A DNA stretch of 28,229 bases from a virus: IMG/VR virus record IMGVR_UViG_3300047409_000224, positions 1 to 28,229 of that record. One strand, written 5' to 3'. Positions 1-12,000 of this stretch are shown here, piece after piece. Positions within the stretch are counted from its first letter, which is position 1. Every line of letters begins with the position of its first letter. The position numbers and the translations under genes were made by a program. The notes below the pieces were generated by a model. The model searched no databases. It was not told the origin of the DNA and was given only the letters and a program-made list of their open reading frames with translations.

Positions 1-3000
1 ATGCTTCGTCTCGAAGGTGTGTGTCGCCTCGTGGAACAGGGTTTCCATCATGCTCGATGCTTGGGCTTCGGGCAGGTCGGTCCGCACCGCGATAGGGTTG
101 AGGAAGAACCCACGGAACGGCACCCTGAGATGAACGCCGTGGTAGCCCGTGTCTTTGCGGTCGTCCTTGACGCCTTTATCGAGAGACACGCCGACGATAT
201 GTCCGGGCTCTCCCCATAGCTCGTAAGCGCGACCCTGGCCCGTATCCACCTTGGCCAGCGCGTCACGGAAATCGAGGACAATCGTTCCGATCCCAGCGAA
301 GAAGCGCCGGGAGTCTGCCTGCGGTATGCCATACCGCTTTTCGGCTTCCACGATCGGATCGAGGTTCAGGTTATTGTGATAGTAGGGCAAGCCCGCGGGC
401 GTGACTTCGACCGGGAAGGCGAAGTTCTTAGGCGAGAGGCGTTCGAGTTCCTTAAGATCTTTCGTAACGTCATGTTCCTCGCCACCAATCAGCGTCTGGC
501 CCTGGCTGATGGTGATGTGGGGCTCGATACTGACCCCCTTCGCGCCTGGGACGTGCCGGCGCAGGTTCAGATCGGCAAACTCAAAATCACGCTTGGGGTT
601 TTCGCCGTCGCGGTAGATGGGCATGGTCTTGGTGTCGACAAACGTCCCGCCAAGCCCGGCCGCGTTTTCTGCGGCGTACTTTTGCTGCAAGAACGCCTGC
701 AATTGGCCAAGGTCTTTTTTGACCTTTTCGGACCAGCCCTCGCGCTGATTGTTGAACGGATAGTAGGCATCCTGCGCCGCAACCTTGGGATGGACATCGA
801 AGATCAATTCATAAGGCAGCATGTCACTGCTGAACGGCCGATCCATGACGCCTGCGTTGAACTGGTAAAGGCCGCTGGATAGGACTTGGTGATTGGGATA
901 GGCCTTCTTGCTCCGCTCCTTGCTCATGTAAACATCGACATCACCCCACGGGAAATGCGCCGTGGTGATCTTTGGCATCCCGGACATATCCTGGTTGCGT
1001 CCGATGGCCACTGTCTGGGTCTTGGTTTCGTCGGCGTGAGTGCCCTTCGTGGTGAAATTCACCTCGACATCGCCAATCAGCGGATGCTGCAAGATATGAA
1101 GGAAGGGCCTGGAGTCGCCCCACCAGCCAAGATCAATCGGCCTCATCGTCTTCGACCATGATTCCATAAGCTGGGCTGGGAAGGTGACCGTCACAATGGT
1201 GCCGTTCGGCTCCGTCGTTGGCTCGGTCTGAAGATTGGCCTTGCCGTCCAGAAGCTCGTTGCCGGAAGTGTCGAGAACGGTCTTCATGCCATCCCGCACG
1301 GTGGCGAGCTGCAGCCGTTCATTGCCAAAGATGAAGGCGAGCTTGGCAACGCCAAAGCCACCGGACCGCTCGGCCTCCGACAGATCGCCCTTGTCGGTTC
1401 CGGCGATGGTCAGGAAGGCATCCTTGACCGTTTGCCGGCTCATACCGATGCCATTATCGGCCACCGTCAAAGTCCGCTTGCCGCGATCCAGCGTCATATC
1501 GATCCTGGCTTCACCCGGCTTGATCAGCCCGGCCTTGGTCGCGGCCTTCACACCATCGAAGCCGTTTTGGAGAAGCTCCTTTCCGGTCACCTGCGGCATG
1601 TCGGAGCCGTACATCTTTTCGCCGTAGAGGCTGATCAAGCCCTTGATGTTGGCACCGATGGCGACCTGTTCGGATTGCCGCGCGGCCGGCTTCTCAGGCC
1701 CACCCTTGCCGAACCAGGGCGAATGCAGCGGTGCGAGATCGCTCCCTGAACGAAGCTGATCGATCACCCGCGCCTTGGTGATGAGGCCCTTCTGATCTTT
1801 CAACCAAGCGCCGAGTCCGGACTCGCGAAAGCCTTCCGCGTTCTTCAGTACGCCAGCCCATTGCGAGCCATGGCCGATTTTCAGCTTGGCATTTGCGACG
1901 GCGCGTTCGAGGCCCGAAAGCTCGGGCTCGATCCGGCTATACATCGCGCCGGTTTCAAAGTTGAGCCTCGTGCCCGGCCGCTTGCCCCCTTCGTCAGGCT
2001 CGGTCGTTTCCCATCCGCCCTTGGGCTTCGGCTTGACCTTCGATGCCGTGACGGGGTTGTTCTGAATGTCCTGTTCGAGCGTATAGACCTTGCCGCGCAA
2101 GTCCTCGATCGCGTCGTCTTCGGTGAAGGGCTTGCCGATCTGCGGCGTGATCGAGGCAATTCGCGCTTCGTTTTGGGCGATACGCTGCTTGGCTGCCTGG
2201 ATGTTGTGCTCAAAACCGCCCACCCGATCCTGCGCCGACATGAAGATGCCAGCCGGCGTATCGGCGCGCAGATACATTTCGCTGTTGCCGGCGCCGTAGA
2301 GCTTGAAGGACAGATTGATTTTTTCCGACCAGTCGCGATCGACATGGAGATCGAAGCCCGCGATCGAGCCGATCTTTTTGACCTGCCCTTTGTGGAGTTC
2401 GCCGGCGGACTTTTTGATCTCTTCAGCCAGCGCGTCGGTCGCGTCCTTGCGGGTGTCGTATCGCTTGCCCGCCACCGTCATGTGGAACTTGTCGCCGCTG
2501 ATGTCGACGCGGCGCTTGATGTTCTCTTCCTGGCGGCCGATGAAGGTCTCATCGCTCGCGATATTGTCGTTCGCCCATTTCAGCGTATGGCGCAGCGCAT
2601 ACTGACTGTTGTCATGGGCGATCTTGCGCCGTTCGACCTTCTCCAATTCCTGCTTCAGATCGGTGAGCTTGACCACCCGCTCGTCCATGGTCGACATGGC
2701 GGCGGCCTGCTCGTAGAGGCTGGCTTCGCCGAGATCTTCCATCTCGCGCAGCGTGGGATCGCCGCGGAAGAACTGTTCGATGAAGCGCCCTTTGCGCCCC
2801 ATCATGTCCCACATCGCCGAATCGTAAGTGCCCTTGGTGGTGTAGTCGTGCGCCTCGATCTCAGGGTTCATGTTGCCCTGGCGCAGAATGCGGCCCATGC
2901 GCTGCTCGTCATCGGCCGGATACCAGAGCGGATCGAGATTGTGGATGGCGTAGAGCCGCTTCTGCACATTGAGCCCGGTGCCCATCATCTTGGTCGAGCC

Positions 3001-6000
3001 GATGAGGAAGCGCACCTTGCCTGAGTTCATGTCGTTGTAGAGCTTCTGGCGCTTGGCGAGGTTCTTGTAGTCGCGGATGAAGGCGATCTCTTCGGGCTTC
3101 ACGCCGCCGGCGATCAGTTGCCGCTTGATCTCGTCATAGACGTTGAAAGAGCGCCCCGGTTTGGAACGCACGCCCAAATTGGCAAAGATGATCTGGGTGG
3201 CCGGGCCTTTCACCGTCTCCTTCTGGTAGTTCGATGCCGGATCGTAGAACTGAACGTCATGGGTGCGCTGATAGATATCGAGCGCATTCTTGAGCATCAG
3301 GTTGAGCTTGCTGTTCTTGGCGTCATTGGCGTCCCCGCCCACCAGCCGCGGATCGATGGCGCCCAAGCGGCCATCGCCGATGACGGACAAGACGATGTCT
3401 TCGCCCTTCTCGGCCGGGCGCTTGCGCTCCTTGATGGCTTGCATGCGCTGATCGAGCCCGGCCTGAAATTCATCCAGGAATTTGGTGCGCGGGGCGACAT
3501 TGAGTTTGCGTTCGCCGCCTTTCAGCTTGGGCCGGACAACGTATTTGCCGAGTTCATTGGAGGTGACGATGTCCATCATCTCGCCGACGATGTGGAACAG
3601 CTCGGGCATGTTGACGAAGCTGGAAAAGCGCGTGACCTGATCGTAGCCGCCGGCAGCAGTTGGTTCGGTCTTCGTCTGGGTGTCACCGAAGGCCGATGCC
3701 CAACTGTCGAAATGGCCGAGCCCGTACTTCTTCAGGGTGGGCCGCTGCAGATAGCGGCTAAGGGTGTAGAGTTCGGCCATGGTGTTGGTGATCGGCGTGC
3801 CAGAAGCCAGCACCACCGAACGGCCGGGCGTCCTGCTTTCGAGATAGTTGATCTTGGAATACAGATCCCATGCCATCTCCGAGCCTTCGGAATCGATGCC
3901 CTTCACCTGCTGGCGCGTGGCGAAGTTCAGCTTCCGGAATTCATGAGCCTCATCGATGAAGAGGAAATCGACGCCCATTTCCTCGAAGGTGTTGGTCATG
4001 TCCTTGCGGCCGCTCATCGCGCCCTTCAAACGCTGGGTGAGCTTTTCCTTCTGGTTCTCGATGCGCTTGATGGTGTGCCGGTCGTCCTGCTTGTCGAGGC
4101 CCTTGAGCGCTTCGTCGAGATTGGCGAGTTCCTCGTTGATGAGGTCTTCTTGGGCCTTCAAACCGAGCGGGATCATGCCGAAGGAAGAATGGGTGATGAT
4201 CACCGCGTCGATATCGTCCTGTGCCACATTGGCCATGAACTGCTTACGCCGGCCAGTATGGAATTGGCGGTCATCGGCGACCATGATCTTGGCGGTCGGG
4301 TATTGCTCATAAAACTCTTTGGCGAACTGGCTGAGCATGTGGTTGGGGACCACATACATCGGCTTCTTCACCAGCCCTAAGCGGCGCATTTCCATGCCGG
4401 CGCCGATCATCTCGGATGTCTTGCCGGCGCCGACCGCGTGCCCGAGATAGGTGTTGCCGGTGAGGATGATGCGGGCGACGCCACGCTGCTGATGCGGACG
4501 CCAGCGCCATTCCGTCGAGACGCCCGGCGTCGTCAGCCAGGAGCCATTGATGAGGCGCAAGACGCGCCGGTTCATTTCGCGGTTGTAGATCCCGGCAAGC
4601 TCATCGCCCTTTTCCCCGGATGCCCAGGCGTAAAAGGCGTTCTTGATCTCGTTGATCTTGTCGGCCGCGGCCTCGGTCTCTGTGACGTTCAACGCGCTCT
4701 TGGGCGTGCCGTCCGGGTCGCGCCAGCGGTCGTAGACCTTGGGCGCCGTCAGGTTCATGGCATTGTTCAAGAGGGTGAAGGCATCCACCCGCGGGGTTGC
4801 CCACCGCGCCTCTCCGATCGCCGTGCCAACATTATCGTCCGTCACCATCCAGCCGCCTGCCGCGGCCGAATGCTTCACCTTGGCAGCCCCGAGATCGAGC
4901 TTGTCCTTGATGAAGGCGGCATACTGCTCTGGCGGTATCCACGGCATGCCGAGCCGCATGCGGATCTGGCCGGGCGCCAGTGGCGGCGGCAGCGCCGCCT
5001 CCAGCGCCGAGGCGTTGCGCTCGTAAGCAGGATCGGACTGAGCCGCGGCTTTGGCGATCGCGAGCTTGTCGGGAATGTCGCCCGACAGATACTCGTCCGA
5101 AGTCTGGTAGGTGTCTTTGGTGCCCGGCAGCTTGAAGACGCTATCGCCCAGATCCTCGATGATCTTGTCCGGATCGACACCCATCTTCTCGGCGATGGCG
5201 GGAAGATCGAACCGCCCGAATTTGTTGAGCGACCACAACACGCCGTCCTGGGCGGATTTCAGATTGGGTTCGAGGGCTTTGCTGATGACCGATTCAAAGA
5301 AGACGCGCTTCTTGCTGCCTTCGCCGGTTTCCGGTTTGTAGTCCTCGATCGCGCGCAGGCGATACGATTCCGGATCGTCCATGAAAGGATCGATGTTGGG
5401 GAGCTTCTCCCGGACATTGTCTTCCATGTCCTCGGGATCGAAGCTGCCTTCGCTATAGCCCTTACGTTCTCGCGCTTCCTGGCGGGCGCGGGCGATCTCG
5501 GCAAGGCTTGCGCCTCTGCGTTCATAGGGCTCGGTGTCGAAGCTGCCATCATCCCAAGGCTCGCCGGCAGCGCGCGCATCCTCGCGGGCCTGGAGCCGTG
5601 CGCCTTCCTGCTGGACGCGGCTGGGGCGCGAATATTGATAGACAGTCTTGTTGATCGGGCCGAATTCGCGGGTGAAGGCGTCGTAGGCTTGGTTGAGCTT
5701 TTTGCGGGCCGCGGCAGCATGCTCGGTATTCTCGGCCAGATCATGCGTGAACACCTGCCGCAGCGCATCGCGGATGGGGATCAGCTTCACCACGCGGTCG
5801 TATTCGGCCTTGGCCATGCCGCTCTGCCCGGCCCCACGCGAGGCAACGGGCGTGCCGACGCCGCTATTGTATTGATAGAGCTTCCCGTCTTTGAGGTAGA
5901 AGCTGCCGTCCTTCTTCTCGGCCGCTTGCAGATCGGCGAGCGCCTTATCCGGATCGTCCCGCGCGGGCGGGTCCATGATGTCTTTGGGCAGCCGATCCAC

Positions 6001-9000
6001 CGCCTCGTTCAGATCGGCGGTCAGATCCTGATCGGGTCTGGCGTGAACCGCGTAGCGGTCCTTGTAGAGCTTGTCGAAGAACCCTTCCTCTCCCAGCACC
6101 ATCTCGGGGTGTTCGGAGAAATAGCGGCTGACGGCGCCCTTCTTGGTATCCCCTTCGGACGTCGGAAGATCGCGCATCACGGTATCGGCCCATGACGCCT
6201 GCGGATCGCCCTTGCCGAACAGCTCGTCGAACTCCTTCGCCGAAAGCGGTTCTTGCCGCTTCTTGAAGAACAGGACGTCCGTCGTCACCTCGGTATTGGC
6301 GTTCTGCGCGAACGCGGTCGAGGGAAGCCGCACGCCACCGATGAACTCCGCGCGCTGTCCGAGATAGGCGCGCGCCTTGGTGTCCAACTTGTTCATGGTG
6401 CCGGCGGAGGTGACGAAGGCGAGAAGCCCACCCGGCCGCACGGAGTCCAATGTCTTGGCGAAAAAGTAGTCATGCAGCGCGAAGCCGCGCGCCTTGTATT
6501 TGGGATCGGCCTTGATGACCGTGTCGGAGAACGGCGGATTGCCGATCGCGAGATCGTAGAAATTCTCCGGCATCGCCGTGTCGATGTAATCGGCCGCGCG
6601 CACCCCCGATTGCGGATAGAGGTGCTTGGCGATCAGCGCGGTCATGGGATCGCGTTCGATGCCGGAATAGCGTGTGGCCGCGGCCAGATCGGGCGGCATG
6701 AGGCCGAGGAAATGGCCGATGCCCATGCCGGGCTCGAACACAGCACCACCCTTGAAGCCCATGGCCTGCACGGCGCCCCACATCGCATTGATGACGTTCT
6801 CGGCTGTGTAATGGGCGTATTGCGTCGAGGTGGAGGCCTGCTTGTATTCGTCGTCGGTCAGAAGCGCCTTGAGGCGTTCCCCGATATCGGCCAAGCCCGT
6901 GCCGTACTTGCCGGTGACAGGGTTCGGGAACGCGCCGGAGAGCCCGCCCCAGCCAACATATTTGGCGAGTTTAGCCTGCTCATCAGCGGTGGCCAGACGG
7001 CCTTCTTTCTCGATCGTCTTGGCGAGTTCGATGGCCGCGATATTGTCGAGGGCCTTGGTCTTGCGCGTGCGTTCTTCGGCCAGAGCGCCCGGCGCGATAT
7101 GGAAATTCTTCCCCTCTACTCCTCCGGGACTTGTGGGGGATTCGTGCTTGGGGCGCTCGGGCCCGGCGGGAGGTCGAGCATTTGTCCCATCACTCTTTCC
7201 TCCGCCAGTCTTAGCGCCTGGACGTCCTTTGGTAGGCCGTCCACCCCCTTGGGCTCCTTCGCCAGTATCTGATCCAGGAGCACCCTCGCCTCCTGGCATT
7301 TCTCCTTCAGGAGGTCGTTGATCTTCCCCGTCCTCACGAGGTCCCGGAACCCCTTCGGGTCGCTTTTCGCCAGCGCCTGTTGGTACGCCAGGGGGAACGC
7401 TTCCAGTGTCATTTTTGGCCCGCTCTATTTCCGCATCGATCTCGGCAAGCCCGGCCTTCACGGCCGCGGCGTCGTCCATGCCGGAGACGTCAAGCCCGGA
7501 GTCTTCCATAACGTCTCGCGCGTGGTTGTACCACCCTCGCAAATGCGGACGAAGCTGCTTCAGACTGATGCCGAATTTGCCAAGATGGGCAGACATCGCC
7601 TGTACCCAATCGGCGAATTTCCTGGCCCCGGCCTCGATATGGAAGGCGGCCAGTTTGGACGCGATGGGCAATATCTTGGGATCGAGCCCGGCCGACATCT
7701 GGCCCTTGAGCAAGGCGGCCAGTTCGGCGGCCAGATCATCGGCTTCCTTCTGAGTGACGCCCGTGTTCTTGGCACCCCATTCTGCTGGCAGTTCCGGGGG
7801 CTTGGGCGGCTTGACGGGTTCGGGTGCCTTCGGTGGCGCTTGTGGCGCGGACGGACTTGTCCCCTTTTGTCCGCTCTTGCCGCTTGACTTTGGCGCAAGG
7901 AACGCGGTCGCCGCAGCGTGCCCAGCCTTGTATTCAGGGCCCGTCTGCATCCCTTCCGTCTCGCGCGGCTTGCCCGCCTTGGCATCCGCCCAGCCGGCGA
8001 CAAATTGCGCCGAGGCTAGACCGGCCCTCGGGGCATTCTTGCCGAACTTGTCATGGAAGGCCGCAATGGCTGCGTCCTGTTCTTCGTCGGCCAGCGAGGC
8101 GAAATTGGTGTGCCGGTTGCGGTTTTTGTCTGGTTCGGCCGGCTTTGGCGCAGCCGGGGCCTTGCCTCCGATGATGTGCTTCTCGCTCGGGCCGTCATCG
8201 CCGAACAGGATGTCATTCAGCAGATCGCGGTCGGACGGGCTGAGGTTCGTCGCGTTCATGCCCTGGACGAGCGTCTTGTTATAATTGTCGCCGGTGGCTT
8301 CCTTCCTCGCTTCGTCCAAGATCCACGCATCGTACCGGCTGAGTGACATCTTCCGTTTGCGATTGGTGGAAGCATCCATCTTCGGCACCGGCGCCAGCTC
8401 GCGGCCACTGTCGCTGCGGAAGCGGACGCCGCTGTTGATCAACGGGCTGACGTAGATGTCCTGACCGGACAGCGGGCCTGGGGTGGGCTTTGCGGCCGGC
8501 GCTTCGGGCGGGGCCGCCTCATGGCGATCACGCTCGGCGTTGTAGGCTTTGTCGAATTCAGCCTGCGCCGCTTTCCATGCGGTCCGCGCCTTCAAAAACT
8601 CATCGTCACCGATCTTTTTTGCCCGGTAATCCGCCACTGCTATCTGATAGGCACGACCGGCCGCGTTGCTTTTCTCGATCGCGGCTTGGTACTCCGGCGA
8701 TAGTGCAGGCCCTGGCTTGGGCGCCGTTGGCTTCTCGGCCTCCGGCATTGCCAGCGCCTTCTTGAGATCGCCGCTTTCCGCCCAGCCCTTGAACTCGGAG
8801 ATGTGCATTTCGGAGATGCCGCCGAGACGCGATGATCCGCTCTTGTCGGAGAAGCTCGCCTTGTAGGCGTCGATCGCATCGTCTTCGCTGTCGAAGCCGA
8901 GCATCGCCTTGTGCTCGTCGAATTTGCCCGTCTTCGGATCGATCTGATCGATGACATAGACCGTCTTCGCCTTCGGGTTCTCGCCGATATAGACGTCGAG

Positions 9001-12000
9001 CGGATCGCCATCGGCGCCTTTGGTGCGCGGGATTTCGCCGTAATGGGCCGGGGCTTCTGCTTCCCATTTCTCGCCTGTCGACGAGACACCCTTGCGCATC
9101 TCGCCCTTGGGCGTCGTGATCTTGATGGGAATATCCTGGAACGTGGCGGGGGCGGGCGTGGGCTTCGTCTGTGAAAGCCGTTCATCAATTTGCTTCTTGG
9201 CCCGTTCCACTTCCTCAACTGACTTGCGGGCCGGTCCCAGCGCCTGCTCGGTAAGATCCTCCTTCATGCGCTGGATGTCGCCGAAACCCTTGCCGGTGCG
9301 CTTCTGGATCTCGTCGGTGGGAAGATCGAGAATTTCCTGATCGGTTAAACCACCCCATTCGGGACGCGCCGGCGCTTCTTCCTCCGCGCCCGGCAGTTCG
9401 TAGTCCGAGCCTTCCGCTTCCGGCGTCTCGACAGTGATGGTCTTGGTCGGCGTCTCAACGGTGCGCTGCCCAGGCGGCGCCTCTGCGGCTGCCCCTGCGG
9501 ACGGCATAGGCTCCCGCATAGGCGGCGGCGCGGCCGGGCCTTCGCCTTCTTCGACGGTGACGGTCTTGTTCGGTGTCTCAACGGTACGGCGCGGCTTGAA
9601 CGTCTCTTTTGTCAGCATCGCCGGCGTTTTCATTTCAAGCGGCGGCGGCTCGGCAAACGTCCTGCCCGCATTCGGCACCGGACCGGTAGCGCCGGGTACG
9701 CCTTCGAGGAAATTGGCGAGCGCCTGAGCGCGTTGATCTTGCGGGGACAGCCTGCGGCCGGCGCCACGACGGCCCAAGGCCAAGGCTGCAACCTCGGCGA
9801 TCGCACCCGCCCCGCCACCGCCCAGCGCATTGAGGCCGACCTGATCGAGCAGATCCTGTTTCGGGTTGTAGATGCCTTTGGCCACCAAGTTCTGCATCCA
9901 TTGCTGGATGCCTTCCTGGCCGCCTTCGGCAAAAGCCTGCATGCCGATCTTGCCCACGACCTTGATCGCGGTGCCGAGCAAACCGGGCGGGACTTTGATG
10001 AGGCCAACGCCAGGAACGGGGATATGGCCGAGCAGCATCTCGATCGGCAGGCTGTCGGTCAGGCCGGGAATGCCGCCGATCGCAGCGGCTTGCATGATCT
10101 GGCCTTCGGTTGCGCCATGCTCGACGGCGTCCTGCACCTGCTGGCCAGCCTGCGAGAAGTAAAAGAAGGATGGCGCCAATTCAGGAGCTACGAGTGAAAT
10201 CCCGACGCCGGCGCCCATGGAGCCGAGGGCTTCGCCGATGACGCGGCCGGGGGATTGTTCATAGCCCGGCCTCGCCTTGAACCACGGGGCGTTCTCGATC
10301 GCCTGTTGAAGCTCGCCGGCCTTCTTGTAGATCGGGTTGTCCGAGGTCTTCTGCACCCGGAAGGGAACGCCGCGGATGGCACTCGCGGGTTGCGCGATCG
10401 CCTCGGCCGGCGACATGCCCTTGTCCAAGTTCTGAAAGATATTCTGGATGGCGGTGTTCTGATCGGAGGGCAGTTCCTTCTGCGCCTTCTGTCTCCAGGC
10501 GTTGCGCTGGATCGCCGGCATCTTGCCCCAGCCGGTGAGGGCCTTCTGATATTCGGGCGGCAGGTACGCGCCTTCTTCCGTGAAGGGCACAAGGCCCTGC
10601 ACCGTGCTGCTGACCATTCCCGTAAAGCCGGGAACGACTCCCCTTAGCTCAAGAACATTGCGGCCCACCTCCCGATACGGGTGGGCCCGCTTCACCGCGT
10701 CCGAGGCGGCCGCGAGTTTCGCCTGATCCGACAGCGGCAGGGCGCGCGCCGCTTCCGTCGAGAGGATCGGCAAGTCTTCGCCGCGCTGGGTGCGCGCTTC
10801 TTTCTCCGTGTACGCCTGGATCTCGGCGTCGGCGGGCCGCGGCTCCAGCGCATAGGGCGGCTTGATCTGATCGCGGATCGCCTGCTGCTGTTCGGCCAGA
10901 TCCTGAAATGTCTTCAGCTTGTCGGCCACCGGTGCGACCAGCGCCTGCCGCTGGGCGAGAAGCGCGTTGTACTGATCGCGCTTGGCGTTATGGACCTGCA
11001 ACGCGGCATCGGCCTGCAGCTTCAGCGGCGCCAATTCCTTTTGCAGCGGAACGAGCTTTGCCTGCGCCGCATCGGTCAGCGCCTGATGCTGGGCGAGCAG
11101 ACCGTTGTATTCGGCGACATGGGTGTTGAACACCTCGTAGTCGGCCGCGGACCACAGCTTTTGCGTCCCCTGCATCGCCTTCATCTCGGCGTTGAGCGCA
11201 TTGATCTTCGCCGCGGTGTCGGCAAGCTTCTGCTGCTGCTCGGCAAAGATGGCGTTGTAGTGTTCGACCTTGGCGCTGTAGGCGGTGTTGGCCGCTTCGG
11301 CATTCGCCCGTAGCGGTGTCAATTGCGCACCGGCCGCCATCAGGGGCTGATCGAGAGTTTCGAGCTGCTTCAGCACCGGCGCGACTTGCGGATAGATCGT
11401 CTCCAACTGCGCGCGCCCGGCCTTGGCCTGCTCTTGAAGGGCGACCATCTCGGCCGGCTTCAGCGGCCGCTGCTTCGGCGTGGGCACGGTATGAGCCTGC
11501 ATGAAGGCTTGGCCGGCCTCGTCCGAATCGAAGGCACCGTAATATTTGCCGGTCTTCCTGAAGCGTTCGACCGCATCGCCGAGAAAGCCCGTGTCGTCAT
11601 TGGCGGGCCTGTCGCCCTTTTCGGTCGGCAGGACGTAGTGCTTCGGGATGCCTTCCTCCGACACCTCGAACGTCGCCCACTTATCCCCCGCCCGGCCGGG
11701 ATCGAGATTGCCTTCATGGCCCGGCAGCATGCCGTTATCGAGCACGCCTTTGGATAATGAAGGGGCTTCGCTATCCGGCGGTGGAGCCGTCTCCTCCGGT
11801 GCTGCCTGCTCGGGCGGTGCTTCAGCCGCTGGCGCTGCTGGTTCAAGATCATCGGGCGGAAGAAGATCATCGGGCGGAACGAGTTGACCAGCCTTGCGCA
11901 GCCTCGCCCTTTCGCGAGGGCCCGGCAGACCGCCTAGAACGAACTGAACATTGCCGACATAATCTTTGACCGTCTCGGGCAGCCGCTTGATGAAATCGCG

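Noticed and set aside
1861-7272. Long plus-strand ORFs antisense to the giant gene (1861-3024, 3118-4380, 4438-6195, 6253-7272)
   Set aside because: They share the codon register of the giant gene and arise because in high-GC genes the antisense frame rarely meets stops. No domain is recognisable in them, and the minus-strand frame has clear enzyme motifs.
7116-7412. Reading the codon-bias switch as proof that the giant gene is really two genes
   Set aside because: The giant frame has no stop here and no start codon with a ribosome site soon after 7116, and its frame is the same for recognised domains on both sides.
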